Assembly (NCBI GenBank): GCA_013334975.1
Contig: JAAXWL010000005.1
Span: 6,673 to 51,790 of the forward strand
From: Chlorobiaceae bacterium
Lineage (GTDB): Bacteria; Bacteroidota; Chlorobiia; Chlorobiales; Chlorobiaceae
DNA length: 45,118 nucleotides
Reading direction: 5' to 3'
A model generated the notes under the pieces. The model was not told where the DNA came from. It searched no databases and saw only the letters and a list, made by a program, of their open reading frames with translations. Numbering within the stretch: the stretch's first letter is position 1; every line of letters begins with the position of its first letter. Below are positions 8,407 through 18,115 of this stretch, in pieces. Both the position numbers and the translations under genes were made by a program.

Positions 8407-9717
8407 TTATGTGCTCTCTTCCTTCGGCTTCGGCTCTTCTATTTTCGTTGCAAGTACCTTGTCGATGCGCTTGCTGTCCATATCGACCACTTCAAGATGC
8501 CAGTTTTCCCATTGCATGATGTCCCCGGTTTCGGGCATCCGCCCAAGAATCCACATGATCATGCCGCTCAGGGTGTGATAGACCCCTTTCTCCTCTTCAG
8601 GCACAGCCTTGAGATCGAGAGTATCCTTCAGTTCAGGGACCGGGATCAGGCCGTCGAGCAGCCAGGATCCATCTTGACGCTCCACGGCCCATGAGTCTTC
8701 GAGGTTGCGCGGCACAAACTCGCCGGTGACCGCCTCGAGCATGTCCTGCAAGGTGACTAATCCCTGTATTTCTCCATACTCGTCGACCACGAACACCATC
8801 TGTGTGCCCGAGGTTCTGAAATGGTCGAGCAGTTCCATGCCGGTCAGGGTTTCGGGCACAAAAACGCAGGGCTGGAGATTGTCGGCAAAGCTGCTGATTC
8901 CGCCTTTGATGGTCTGGGCAAGCAACTGCTTGGAATTGACCACGCCGAGCAGTGATTGCAAGTCTCCATGGCAGACGGGAAAGCGCGAATGTTCCGATTC
9001 GGCTACCCGCTTCATATTCTCTTCGAGTGGCAGGGAGGTATCGAGAGAGACAATATCTGCACGGGGTACCATGAGCGAGCCAAGCTGCCGGTCGTCAAGG
9101 CGGAACACGTTGCGCACCATCTCATGCTCCTGCTGTTCGATGATGCCAGCCTCCGAGCCCTCTTCGAGCAGCGCGTGAATCTCCTCCTCGGTGACGCTTG
9201 GCTGGGCCTGGTCATACTTGCCCATCAGACGGAGAAGTGCATCGGTTGAAGCCGTAAGCAGGCGGACGAATGGTCGGGTCGAAGAGGCCAGAATCTGCAT
9301 GGGGCGAGCGACCATGCAGGCGATGCTTTCGGGATTGGACTGGCCGATTCGTTTGGGCACCAGTTCGCCGATGACGATCGTTACATAGGTAATGACGATG
9401 ACCACCAGCACGGTCGAAACGATATGGCTGGTTTTTGCATTCAGTCCATATGATTCAAACAGGGCTGAAAGAATCGGTGCGAATGACGATTCACCGATGA
9501 AACCGTTGAGTACTCCGATGATGGTCAGGCCGATCTGGACCGTGGAAAGAAAACGGGTTGGCTCCTGCCCAAGCTTGATGGCAACCTCCGCAGCCTTTTC
9601 ACCATCCTCTGCCAGTTTGGCGAGGCGTGATCGTTTGGCGGTAATCAAAGCCATCTCCGACATGGCGAACAGACCATTGAGGAGAATCAGCAGAAAGAAA
9701 AGAATAAAAATTTCCAT
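8407..9717 (-). CDS. CNNM/CorC-family membrane protein with CBS pair
   Basis: A 436-residue protein with the HlyC/CorC (CNNM, DUF21) layout. An N-terminal membrane domain of three to four helices (residues 1-190) includes the LNGLFAMSEMALITAKRSRL signature. Two CBS domains follow (about 205-330; MVPRADIVSLD and VFVVDEYGEIQGLVTLQDMLE). The C-terminal CorC_HlyC domain (about 345-425) carries DGSWLLDGLIPVPEL. Homologues take part in magnesium or cobalt transport or efflux; the old name haemolysin is misleading. It is monocistronic on the minus strand. Confidence 0.92.
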   Translation of the reverse strand: MEIFILFFLLILLNGLFAMSEMALITAKRSRLAKLAEDGEKAAEVAIKLGQEPTRFLSTVQIGLTIIGVLNGFIGESSFAPILSALFESYGLNAKTSHIVSTVLVVIVITYVTIVIGELVPKRIGQSNPESIACMVARPMQILASSTRPFVRLLTASTDALLRLMGKYDQAQPSVTEEEIHALLEEGSEAGIIEQQEHEMVRNVFRLDDRQLGSLMVPRADIVSLDTSLPLEENMKRVAESEHSRFPVCHGDLQSLLGVVNSKQLLAQTIKGGISSFADNLQPCVFVPETLTGMELLDHFRTSGTQMVFVVDEYGEIQGLVTLQDMLEAVTGEFVPRNLEDSWAVERQDGSWLLDGLIPVPELKDTLDLKAVPEEEKGVYHTLSGMIMWILGRMPETGDIMQWENWHLEVVDMDSKRIDKVLATKIEEPKPKEEST

Positions 9718-10344
9718 ACAGTTGAATAAGGTGCGCGAACCGTATCAGTTCCTGAAAAAACTGACACACATACCGCATAATACGTTATCGGTAGCACATT
9801 GTAAAAAAGGGAGCTTTCTGGCGATCATGTTTCTTTTGAAAAGGATTCTAAGCTTATGGTATTTATGGATTAAAGCGCTTGCTGACAATGGGCGGGTTGT
9901 GACCATAAAGAGAAAAATAACCGACCGGGAGATTTCTTTATTCCATGTCTGATCGCCTCTGCGGTTTTCAGTGTGCTTATCGGTAAAATGACCATGAGGT
10001 ACTGCGATTGATCGTGTGGATTATTTCCCTGATCGGGGGTCTTCAATGAAGAAAAGTGAACGGGAGGTGATTGATCCTCCAAGCTCACGCAATGCTTTTT
10101 CTTTCAGACTAAACTCCGTATCTTTGTCGTATTGATGTCTGCCCAGCACTCTTTTCTTAAAGCCTGCTTTCCGGATATGGCTCTTCCCGGAGAGGAGCAA
10201 GGCCGGATTGGGGAACAGGATTTCAGCACCGGATGACCGGGCTCTTGTTTCAGTTTTCGTTGCATCAGGTTATCAATAGAGGGGATGGCGTGTTCCGGAG
10301 ATTTTGCCTGTACGGTATTCAGGAATTCATTCAGGAGAAGAACG
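9718..10344. other. Intergenic region, no gene seen
   Basis: This 627-base stretch separates two divergently transcribed genes. I see no coding frame with family features, no RNA fold I can defend and no repeat shared with the rest of the window. It presumably contains both promoters. Confidence 0.5.
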
Positions 10345-10902
10345 GTGAAAGAGAATCGAAACGCGGTGTGCCCGGTAGAGCTTGCCGGTAGCCTTGATTC
10401 ACGGATTCGACGGTGGCTCCAGAATCCCCGAAAAATGCTTGAACCTTACGTTCGGGAGGGTATGGCGGTCCTCGATTTTGGCTGTGGGCCAGGGTTCTTC
10501 ACCGTTGAAATGGCATCTCTTGTTGGGGCAACCGGTCATGTTATTGCCGCCGACCTGCAAAACGGAATGCTTGAGAAGGTGCGCGCCAAAGTTGCAGGAA
10601 CAGTTTTTGAGAAGCGGGTGGAGCTGCATCAGTGTCAGTCTCACGGAATCGGGCTTTCCCGTAGGCTTGACTTCGTGCTTGCGTTTTATGTTGTTCACGA
10701 ACTGCCCGACGCTTTCGGATTCTTCAGTGAAGTTCGTCAGCTTCTGCAACGAGGCGGCCAGATGCTTGTCGTTGAACCTCCCATTCATGTTTCAAAGACA
10801 GCATTCGAAAAGACGTTGTCAAATGCCCGCCGTGCTGGCTTCACGGTTGCAGCCCGGCCGCGAATGATTGCCAACAAAGCAGTAGTGTTTCAACCATGCT
10901 GA
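10345..10902 (+). CDS. Class I SAM-dependent methyltransferase
   Basis: A 185-residue Rossmann-fold methyltransferase. The SAM-binding motif I VLDFGCGPGFFTVEMA lies near residues 43-58, the acidic post-I strand is VIAADLQNGML, and the motif IV-like segment LDFVLAFYVVHELPD is followed by LLQRGGQMLVVEP. The GTG start at 10345 is chosen because an AGGAG box ends 7 bases upstream; an ATG 60 bases further up has no such site. The substrate is unknown. Related small proteins act on quinones, metals or small molecules. It converges on the PsiE-like gene, with 4 bases between them. Confidence 0.82.
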   Translation: MKENRNAVCPVELAGSLDSRIRRWLQNPRKMLEPYVREGMAVLDFGCGPGFFTVEMASLVGATGHVIAADLQNGMLEKVRAKVAGTVFEKRVELHQCQSHGIGLSRRLDFVLAFYVVHELPDAFGFFSEVRQLLQRGGQMLVVEPPIHVSKTAFEKTLSNARRAGFTVAARPRMIANKAVVFQPC

Positions 10903-10906
10903 CAGG

Positions 10907-11419
10907 TCAGCTATTTGGCCAGGATTCAGTTTTGACCGATGCATTTTGATCAGGCTCACGTTTTGGCTTGGGTTCGGCGGTTGCCACAATTTTGTGCAGA
11001 ATGCCGATAACCAGCAGGGAAAGCAAGAGCAGACCATAATGCAGGGGGTTGAATAACTCCTCGTAATTCTGTGTTGTGCTTGCAGCGGCCGCTATTTTTA
11101 CCGGTTCAACGATCAACTGGCGAAGCAGGCTGATCATGGCCACTTCGATGATGACCAGCAGGTGAAAAACGCCTGTCTGGACATAGTTGATTTCGGCATT
11201 GATGAGGCTGGAGAGCGTCCAGACGATGAACAGGGTGCCCAGTGATTGCAGGAAGCCGTGAGCCAGGTCATTGATTCTGACAGAATGCACAACCAAAGCA
11301 ATGAATTCCCACAACACCATAATGCTTGCCAGCATCAGTACGATGGCAAGAAACACATGAAGAATATGGCTGAAAGAGCGCAACCAGCCCAAGAGGCGCA
11401 TTTCGAATGATTGCTTCAT
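10907..11419 (-). CDS. PsiE-like phosphate-starvation membrane protein
   Basis: A 170-residue protein with four hydrophobic helices (about 20-45, 58-75, 80-100 and 122-142). A short conserved EVAMISLLRQLIVEP loop leads to a polar tail. This matches the PsiE family, named for a phosphate-starvation-inducible gene; the molecular function is not established. Its start overlaps by 4 bases (ATGA) the stop of an upstream reading frame. That upstream frame now looks like only the tail of a larger gene, so psiE may have lost its original operon partner. Confidence 0.75.
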   Translation of the reverse strand: MKQSFEMRLLGWLRSFSHILHVFLAIVLMLASIMVLWEFIALVVHSVRINDLAHGFLQSLGTLFIVWTLSSLINAEINYVQTGVFHLLVIIEVAMISLLRQLIVEPVKIAAAASTTQNYEELFNPLHYGLLLLSLLVIGILHKIVATAEPKPKREPDQNASVKTESWPNS

Positions 11420-11600
11420 GAAGCTGTTCCGGTAATAATTTCCTGTTCCATCCAGGCATAAACCTGTTGACTATAAAGTAACAGCATTCTCTCATCAAAG
11501 CCAAGCCTTTCTGCCGGGATGATGCGCAGAATCGAGCCTGAAGCTGCTTTTTTACAGAGCCGAATTTGACGGGAGAGTTGCCGGGGAGTGCGGCATCTCG
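11416..11600 (-). pseudogene. C-terminal remnant of an unknown gene upstream of psiE
   Basis: A minus-strand frame of about 60 convincing residues (ending RIIPAERLGFDERMLLLYSQ plus a short tail) terminates in an ATGA overlap with the PsiE-like gene, the usual sign of translational coupling. Upstream of about 11600 the frame becomes arginine-rich and unconvincing, and it runs into the antisense of an XRE-regulator remnant. I do not recognise the family. I read it as the surviving tail of a gene whose front was lost when accessory DNA moved in, but it could be a short real protein. Confidence 0.35.
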
Positions 11601-11656
11601 CTGCCCAGGACAGGAGGCCGCGCTGGACTTCACTTTTTCTCCGATGCTTGCTTTTT

Positions 11657-11884
11657 ATGTATGCTCTGATCCGGGAGCTGCTTGAAGCGCGAAAGAACTC
11701 CGGTATGACACAGGAAAAAAGGGGGCAGTCCCGACCGTTAGGGATCGGCCTCTGTTCAAGAGAAAGGGGAGGGGGGCAGCCAACATTCTCCATCCATCGC
11801 CACATTGCGGAAATACGCCGAAGCGGTTGGCTGTACTCTGGTTAACAGGCTGGAACCCAAACGCAAATCCGCAGACGCCTGGGT
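11657..11884 (+). pseudogene. XRE-family antitoxin/regulator remnant, copy 1
   Basis: The first frame from ATG 11657 reads MYALIRELLEARKNSGMTQEK, the N-terminus of a small XRE helix-turn-helix antitoxin. After an A6G5 tract the match continues in another frame with SVQEKGEGG, then SIATLRKYAEAVGC and RLEPKRKSADA, the typical C-terminus of the same family. The normal stop after SADA is lost (TGG). The helix-turn-helix core between the two parts is missing or scrambled. Bases 11728-11881 recur at 17100-17253, so there are two related remnants in the window. Confidence 0.7.
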
Positions 11885-12098
11885 CGTTGCTCGCCATAAC
11901 AAAACAATGTGTTCATCCCGTTCAGGAGAGTTGTTCAGAACAACTGATCAGAATCCAGAATAATCGGAATTACAATCCATAATTTACGGACATTAAATCC
12001 GGATCACCCGTATCCTTGCCATGCGATGAGAAGAAGATGCGGGAGCGCTTCCCAATACAGAATATGGTCAGCATCGCTCTTCGACTGATACAGCACTT

Positions 12099-15000
12099 TC
12101 AGAAAATCATGTCACTTTTCAAAAGAGTGCTGACACCGGTCAACTGAATGGTAAACTCCGCAGTCAGGAGATTGTTGTCCGTGTTGCCGTACAACATACC
12201 TGTCGCACCGTCAAACCGCAATTGGCCTGCTGCGGTAAACGGATTCGTCGCCGATATGATCGTGCTGTCGAAAACCTGATTTCCGTTTATCCGGGCGTTC
12301 GCATCAATGGCCGACAAATCGAGTCTGTCCTGACCTGACACAAAATCGGTAATAATGTCATGACTTGTGGCAACCACTCCGCTCTCCGTCGTCGCCAGAT
12401 AATCAAAGACGAACAGATCATTTCCATCTCCTCCGGTCATCACATCGGCTCCGGTACCACCGTTGATTGTATCGTTTCCACCGACACCCAGAATCGTGTC
12501 ATTCCCGGTTGCACCGCTCAGTACATTGGCCCCATCGTTTCCGTTGATGACGTTGTCGAGCACATTGCCCTTGCCGTTGATTGCGCCACTTCCAGTGAGT
12601 GTCAGGTTCTCGACATTGGCTACCAGAGTGAAGGTGATGCTGGCCTCTACTGAGTCCGTGCCTTTTCCTGCTGTTTCCTTCACCACGTCGCCCGGGTTGT
12701 CCACCACGTACATATCATTGCCAGCGCCCCCCTCCATTCTGTCCGCATCGGTTCCACCATCCAGCAGATCGTTGCCTCCATTGCCCATCAGCGTGTCGTT
12801 GCCCGCTTCTCCATACATCTGGTCATCTCCTGCAGCACCATTCTGCTGGTCATTACCAGTCGAGCCAACCATGGATGCCAACACGTCAACCTTCACCTGC
12901 ACCGGCGTTGCTGACTCTATACCTGCGTTATCTTTCGCCACCGTCGTAAAGGCATCGAGGAGGCCATACGTGTCAAGCGACGGTGTCCAGAAGGCCTGAT
13001 GCAAGGCATCGACGGTGTTGTTGGTCGTCGTATTAAACGACGTCGCACTTGCCGCATCGGCGCCGATCAGAAGGGTGCCACTCGTCACACTCTCAATCAC
13101 CATGGCATCAACCGTGCCATCGGCGTCAGCCTCATCACCCTTGGCAAGCAGTTCGGCCAGTGAAATGGCCTCCTGCTTGTTGCGCGTGGTCTGATCGACC
13201 GGATCACTGAAGCTAGTCAGTGTTGGCGCGTCGTTGCTGCCGGAAATGGTTATGGCAATGGTTTGATCGGCGTAGGCTCCGAACTCGTCTGTTACTCTGG
13301 CAGTGTAACTCTGCAAGACGGATTCGCCAGCCTTGAGTGCCTGTGTTACGGTGTCGTTGTTATCGAGCGTATAGTCCCAGACTCCGCTGGTGGCATCGAT
13401 GGTAATGCCGCCACATGCGTTTTCCGGAGTTGAGCCGACGATGCTCCATGTTTTCGTTGCACCGGCATCGACATCACTCGCCGTCAGGGTTCCTGTTGCT
13501 GAAGCCGAACCGGCAACTCCGAATCCGGATTCGGTTACTGAACCTTGCCTCGCTTCGACTGAGTTGGTTACAACAGGCGTATCGTTTTTACCATTGATCG
13601 TTATGGTGGCTGTCGTGGTCGGATAACCACTGATGGCAGTCGAGGTGTTTTTCAGTACCGATACCGTATTGCTGTAATAGTTGGCAACAATGATGTCTGA
13701 TTTACCATCGCCGGTCACATCTGCGCTGATCACTGAATTTGGAAGTAACCCTGTCGCAAAGTCAACCCTGGCGGCAAAGGTACCATCTCCTTTGTTTCTC
13801 AGCACCGATACTGTATTACTGCCATTGTTTGCGACAATCAGATCAGACTTGCCATCGCCATTGACATCTGCGCTGATTACTGAATCCGGAAACGAACCCG
13901 TCGAATAGTCTACTTTGGCGGCAAAGATACCATCTCCTTTGTTTCTCAGCACCGATACGGTATTGCTGTTACGATTAGCGACAATCAGATCTGCCTTGCC
14001 ATCACCATTCACATATGCGCTGGTCACTGAAGCTGGAAACGAACCCGTCGAATAGTCTACTTTTGCGGCAAAGGTACCATCTCCATTATTGCTCAGTACC
14101 GATACTGTATTGCTCCATTTGTTTGCAACAATCAGATCTGCCTTGCCATCGCCATTGACATCTGCGCTGGTCACTGAATCCGGAAACGAACCCGTCGAAT
14201 AGTCTGCTTTTGCGGCAAAGGTGCCATCTCCACTATTTCTCAGCACCGATACCGTATTGCTCCAATTGTTTGCAACAATCAGATCAGCCTTGCCATCGCC
14301 ATTGACATCTGCGCTGGTTACTGAATCTGGAAACGAACCCGTCGAATAGTCTACTTTTGCGGCAAAGGTACCATCTCCATTATTGCTCAGCACTGATACC
14401 GTATTGCTCCAATTGTTTGCAACAATCAGATCAGACTTACCATCGCCATTGACATCTGCGCTGGTCACTGAAGCTGGAAACGAACCCGTCGAATAGTCTA
14501 CTTTTGCGGCAAAGGTACCATCTCCATTATTGCTCAGTACCGATACTGTATTGCTCCAATTGTTTGCAACAATCAGATCAGACTTACCATCGCCATTGAT
14601 ATCTGCGCTGGTCACTGAATCCGGAAACGAACCCGTCGAATAGTCTGCTTTTGCGGCAAACGAGATTGTTCCACTTGCGGCACGGTCAAGCACCTGGTAG
14701 GTGGCGACGAGGATTTTCGATTGGCCGGGCGCCAGCGAATTAAATACCGTGTTGGCGGGATCGACGGTAAGGGTTTTGCCATTCAGCGTAAATCCCGTCG
14801 GCAAAATCGATGACACGCCATTGACGGTGTAGCTGACAGGGCCAAGATAGAGTTTGTCTCCAGCATCAGGGTCATTGGCATTGGCAAACAGGTTCAGGCT
14901 TGCTGACGAAGCACCTTCCGCTACCTTTTTCACAAGCGGAGCGGATACGGTGGGAATGGTGTTTGCAAGCAGATTGTCATAGGCCGGAACATCGATCGTC

Positions 15001-15467
15001 ATCGATTGCCCGACCGGTCCGCTCTGCACCTCCAGCACCCAGTCACCGCCCGCTGAGGCGCCGCCGGTAGCATCATCCGAAGCTGCGACATCGGCTCCGG
15101 TCAGTCGCGAAAGTGTTTGGATAAACTGCTGTCCCGCCTCTCCGGCAGCGACATTGCAACCATAGAGCAGCAGGTCTCCCGATTCAGTCAGGGCATTACC
15201 GATAAGCGCAAGTTCGCCTGCGTATCGATCGAGGAGGGTACTGTTCAGCTCGCTCGAACCCAGGGTAATCGAACCGGATGATCCGTGTGAAATGATCTGG
15301 ATGGAATCATAGTCGCTTTGGCCTGAGAGAGCAGCGACGATCTGGCCGATACCATCAAGGTTTTCATCGAGCACCAGATACTCGGTTCCGGGAGCTGATT
15401 GTGCAATCAGAAATGCCGTGTCATTGACACGACTATCGATAAATACCCGGGATTTTGCCATAATCAT
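12099..15467 (-). CDS. Giant secreted RTX/FG-GAP repeat protein with DUF4347
   Basis: A 1122-residue protein, probably a type I secretion substrate and adhesin-like. Domains in order: an N-terminal DUF4347 domain (about 5-160; LYGCNVAAGEAGQQFIQ); a linker; seven near-identical 49-residue FG-GAP/VCBS repeats (DYSTGSFPDSVTSADVNGDG type, about 270-615) with calcium-binding DVNGDGKADL loops; VCBS/cadherin-like domains (about 625-850); then glycine-rich RTX nonapeptide calcium repeats (GNDTLMGNGGNDLLDGG) and a C-terminal RTX-like secretion region. No N-terminal signal peptide is seen, consistent with a C-terminal type I signal. No ABC exporter or membrane-fusion protein is nearby. The FG-GAP repeats are highly alike at the DNA level, so assembly errors in copy number are possible. 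Confidence 0.88.
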   Translation of the reverse strand: MIMAKSRVFIDSRVNDTAFLIAQSAPGTEYLVLDENLDGIGQIVAALSGQSDYDSIQIISHGSSGSITLGSSELNSTLLDRYAGELALIGNALTESGDLLLYGCNVAAGEAGQQFIQTLSRLTGADVAASDDATGGASAGGDWVLEVQSGPVGQSMTIDVPAYDNLLANTIPTVSAPLVKKVAEGASSASLNLFANANDPDAGDKLYLGPVSYTVNGVSSILPTGFTLNGKTLTVDPANTVFNSLAPGQSKILVATYQVLDRAASGTISFAAKADYSTGSFPDSVTSADINGDGKSDLIVANNWSNTVSVLSNNGDGTFAAKVDYSTGSFPASVTSADVNGDGKSDLIVANNWSNTVSVLSNNGDGTFAAKVDYSTGSFPDSVTSADVNGDGKADLIVANNWSNTVSVLRNSGDGTFAAKADYSTGSFPDSVTSADVNGDGKADLIVANKWSNTVSVLSNNGDGTFAAKVDYSTGSFPASVTSAYVNGDGKADLIVANRNSNTVSVLRNKGDGIFAAKVDYSTGSFPDSVISADVNGDGKSDLIVANNGSNTVSVLRNKGDGTFAARVDFATGLLPNSVISADVTGDGKSDIIVANYYSNTVSVLKNTSTAISGYPTTTATITINGKNDTPVVTNSVEARQGSVTESGFGVAGSASATGTLTASDVDAGATKTWSIVGSTPENACGGITIDATSGVWDYTLDNNDTVTQALKAGESVLQSYTARVTDEFGAYADQTIAITISGSNDAPTLTSFSDPVDQTTRNKQEAISLAELLAKGDEADADGTVDAMVIESVTSGTLLIGADAASATSFNTTTNNTVDALHQAFWTPSLDTYGLLDAFTTVAKDNAGIESATPVQVKVDVLASMVGSTGNDQQNGAAGDDQMYGEAGNDTLMGNGGNDLLDGGTDADRMEGGAGNDMYVVDNPGDVVKETAGKGTDSVEASITFTLVANVENLTLTGSGAINGKGNVLDNVINGNDGANVLSGATGNDTILGVGGNDTINGGTGADVMTGGDGNDLFVFDYLATTESGVVATSHDIITDFVSGQDRLDLSAIDANARINGNQVFDSTIISATNPFTAAGQLRFDGATGMLYGNTDNNLLTAEFTIQLTGVSTLLKSDMIF
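13690..14660 (-). repeat. 147-bp in-frame tandem repeats (FG-GAP units)
   Basis: Seven tandem units of 147 bases (49 codons) are visible inside the large secreted protein. The marker CGAATAGTC recurs exactly 147 bases apart (13902, 14049). The central units differ by only a few bases each, while the unit at the protein C-terminal side (forward 13690-13780) is the most diverged. Such arrays expand and contract by recombination. Confidence 0.85.
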
Positions 15468-16100
15468 TGCTGATTAAAGTGTAGAAGTGTTGTGTCACAA
15501 TTTGTCTGTCTTAGAACGAAGGTCACATTCGCTCAAAACGAAGATGACGTGTCTGTTTTCGATACAGCAAAAAAATCCAGGAAAATGTTGTGCAGAGCAT
15601 CAGAAAATACTGGACCTGGGTGTACAACTCAATTCGGGGTACTACAAAATCAAGAAGCGTCAATCACTTATCGGCAGAATTTTATTATGCAGTGTGATAA
15701 AGTGATCTAATATTGAAATATATTTATTGTGACCAGAAGAAAAAAGAAGCATTTAAAAAAGCGAACAGAAAAAAGGCAAAGAAAAATAAAGCGATTTTAA
15801 TGTAAATAACGATAAAATAATAAGTTAAAATCGGGCCTCTGTTTGAACTTATGTATATTTTCTTAGTGCCGGTAATCCGTCTCCAGAAAAATGAATGCTA
15901 TAAATGTATTGAAGAAAATATATAATTTTGTTGGTTTGCTATATAGTTGGTTTGTGCAATTCGCTATGAAACAAGCGGTTGACAGAAGGGATAATGTGTT
16001 AAATTTCAATAAGAAATCTCGAAAATTATTATTTATAGTAAATACAACCCGGAAAGAAAAGAGTATAAAATGGGAAAAAAGAAAGGCAAATCAGTGCTTT
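15468..16100. other. AT-rich intergenic region, no supported gene
   Basis: Very AT-rich DNA upstream of the large RTX-protein gene, which reads away from it. Short frames exist (for example plus-strand 15891-16103, 70 codons, lysine- and asparagine-rich) but none has a recognisable domain or ribosome-binding site. The segment just left of 15490 must contain the RTX gene promoter. Confidence 0.5.
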
Positions 16101-16559
16101 TGAACCGACTAAGAGAATGGCGGTTCCGACGGGTCGTTACCGACTTGCGTTGAAGAGAAAGGGGGGCGCTGATGCTGGTCGGTACCGTCATTACATACGA
16201 ATTCAATTGGCAGGAGGGAAAAATCCTTATCCCGCAGAGGAAACTGGCACGGTTTTATCCCGTCGAATTCGACGGGATTACCCATAATTGCGATCAGCCA
16301 ATTGGCGCCGCTGGCAGGCGACAATTGGGCAGAATCAAAGACAATGGTGATTCCCCGGCGAATTCACCACAAATACAAGCCAGGCAGCGCAAAACATTAA
16401 TGATAGTCTTGAGGCGACCGTCAAGGAATCTTTGACAGTTCCAGTACAAAGTGAACTGGACCCGAATTCAGTTGTCCGGATTTTTCCGACAACTGTCACC
16501 GACAGCAAAGGGAACGTTGGCCATCACATTCTGCGCACAGTCGTATTAACCGATAATCG

Positions 16560-17093
16560 ACCGACGATTTTAACGACTCGGCCAATTAGGCGATGCAAAA
16601 ACGCAGGGCATCCTGAACCCGAAATCAGGCTTGACGGTGGATTCTGGGTACTGACGATCAGAAGAAAAAAAAGGGTCAGAGGCCCAGTCAAGGGCTCAAG
16701 TCAGTACCAGGGCACCGGACAAGTCGCCCAACAGCCAGAGTCGCGGCACCAATTACGGCACCAGTGGGGGAATATGTCACTCGTCTCCTTCTTTTACTGG
16801 CAGATCGTTGTGCCCTTTCAAACGCCAATATTCTTGAAGCCTTCGGCCTCAAGAGTCGCAGACGCCTTCGTGAAACGTATATCGACCCATCCCTTGCCCA
16901 CGGACTGGTGGAGTCTACAATTCCTGATAAATCTACAAGTCGTCTTCAGAAGTACCGGCTCACAGAAAAAGGCCACAGATTGCTGGAAGAGTTCGGCAAA
17001 GAAGGAGGACGGTCAAGAGCAATCTTGAAAGGGGGGTGGACGAACGGAGGGGGGACATTTCAGTCGGCCATTGTATTCGTTTTGATTCCTTGA
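16560..17093 (+). pseudogene. Remnant of AlbA_2/RecG-like ATP-binding protein C-terminus
   Basis: Two matching pieces lie in different frames. The first (about 16585-16670) reads IRRCKNAGHPEPEIRLDGG followed by FWVLTIRRK, the end of the ATP-binding part of AlbA_2-type proteins (often annotated as putative DNA-binding or RecG-like transcriptional regulators). The second (16764-17093) contains LLLLADRCALSNANILEAFG and STIPDKSTSRLQKYRLTEKG, the winged-helix tail of the same family. Between them the frame changes and a low-complexity linker is scrambled. The N-terminal half is absent. Such genes are common in accessory islands, often beside toxin-antitoxin or defence genes. Confidence 0.65.
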
Positions 17094-17099
17094 ATGGCT

Positions 17100-17254
17100 G
17101 TCCCGACCGTTAGTGATCGGCCTCCGTTCAAGAGAAAGGGGAGAGCGGCAGCCAATATGCGCCATCCATCGCTACGCTGAGAAAATACGCTGAAGCTGTC
17201 GGGTGTGATCTGGTTATCCGGTTGGAACCGAAACGCAAATCCGCCGATGCCTGA
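17100..17254 (+). pseudogene. XRE-family antitoxin/regulator remnant, copy 2
   Basis: Only the C-terminal third remains. A frame without a start reads SVQEKGESGSQYAPSIATLR, then KYAEAVGCDLVIRLEPKRKS, and stops normally after SADA. Two stop codons (TAGTGA) lie just upstream in frame. The DNA is clearly homologous to 11728-11881, including the non-coding lead-in GTCCCGACCGTTAG. The two remnants therefore come from one duplicated or repeatedly inserted ancestor. Confidence 0.7.
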
Positions 17255-17441
17255 AATGTTTTTTTTGTGGTGAGCAATATTATCCGGGACATCGATTCTG
17301 CTTTTTGCCGGGTTTCATCGGCTGCGTTCTTTGCTGAATGCGCACTATTTCGGTATCTTCTCCGTAGTCGCCTAATCAATACCTCTCCCTTTTTTCACTC
17401 AAATACATTTAGACCCTATTCACTTCCTTCTTATTGCCGTT

Positions 17442-17921
17442 TTGTCCTCGGCAGGATTATTGATTCTTGCTGAATCATTCATTCATTCAGCATATGAGGC
17501 AGCACAATACATTGATTCTCGTGACTCTGCAATGAAGGTTGGGCATTTCCCCTGGACTCTCTCTAAATATGATAATAGAAGGTTTGGTAAATGGATAACT
17601 ACGTTGTTTCGATTGTTTCTCTGTGCTCACTCCCTCATATATACCTATTTTTTCTATACTCTTTATCTTGCAAAAGGTATATATCCTGTAATTATTGATA
17701 TGAATTATATCGGTATGCTTGTATTTTTCGGATCAGCTTTGCTCATATATCTCATTACCATCATTTACAGCGTTCGCATTTTCTGGCTTTCTCAGAAATT
17801 CCAGAAACCCATCCTTTTTGATCCTCAAACCGAGCGTAATCGGAAGAGCGAAGCCGCTATTCTCAATGAAAAAATCACGGAACTAATCGACATCCTCAAA
17901 CCTAAAAATTCCGCTTCATAG
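17442..17921 (+). CDS. Hypothetical membrane protein
   Basis: A 159-residue frame with three likely membrane helices (about 1-20, 50-78 and 87-112) and a polar C-terminal tail ending ITELIDILKPKN, which looks like a helical or coiled segment. The only usable start is TTG at 17442, with no ribosome-binding site. The open frame extends upstream to 17376 with protein-like sequence, so the true N-terminus may have been lost or shifted. I do not recognise a family. AT-rich codon use differs from the neighbouring sulfur genes and fits the accessory nature of 15.5-18 kb. Confidence 0.4.
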   Translation: MSSAGLLILAESFIHSAYEAAQYIDSRDSAMKVGHFPWTLSKYDNRRFGKWITTLFRLFLCAHSLIYTYFFYTLYLAKGIYPVIIDMNYIGMLVFFGSALLIYLITIIYSVRIFWLSQKFQKPILFDPQTERNRKSEAAILNEKITELIDILKPKNSAS

Positions 17922-18115
17922 CGTGTTATCTTTCCTATCATCCCATCAATAAAATCCAGCATTTCCCGACCGCTTCCCCAATAATCCCCACCCAGCCCAT
18001 CTCCCCCTTCCCCCGTACCGTGTTTACGGTATTTGTATGGTATATAGCATCCCTTCAGCTCTCTTTAGTGTTTTATTAGGCTTACTGATCGTGCCTGCTG
18101 GCGCGATTCAATCAG

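Noticed and set aside
13690-14660. Regular 147-base repeats considered as a CRISPR array
   Set aside because: The units are contiguous, in frame and encode FG-GAP repeats. There are no unique spacers and no cas genes.
15891-16103. 70-codon frame in AT-rich DNA
   Set aside because: Composition follows the local AT bias, and no start signal or family is visible.
18061-18115. A sigma-70 promoter for the tRNA-like/sulfite-reductase transcript (TTTACG ... TATATA near 18023-18046)
   Set aside because: The spacing of 12 bases between these boxes is too short, and other choices match poorly, so I do not call it.
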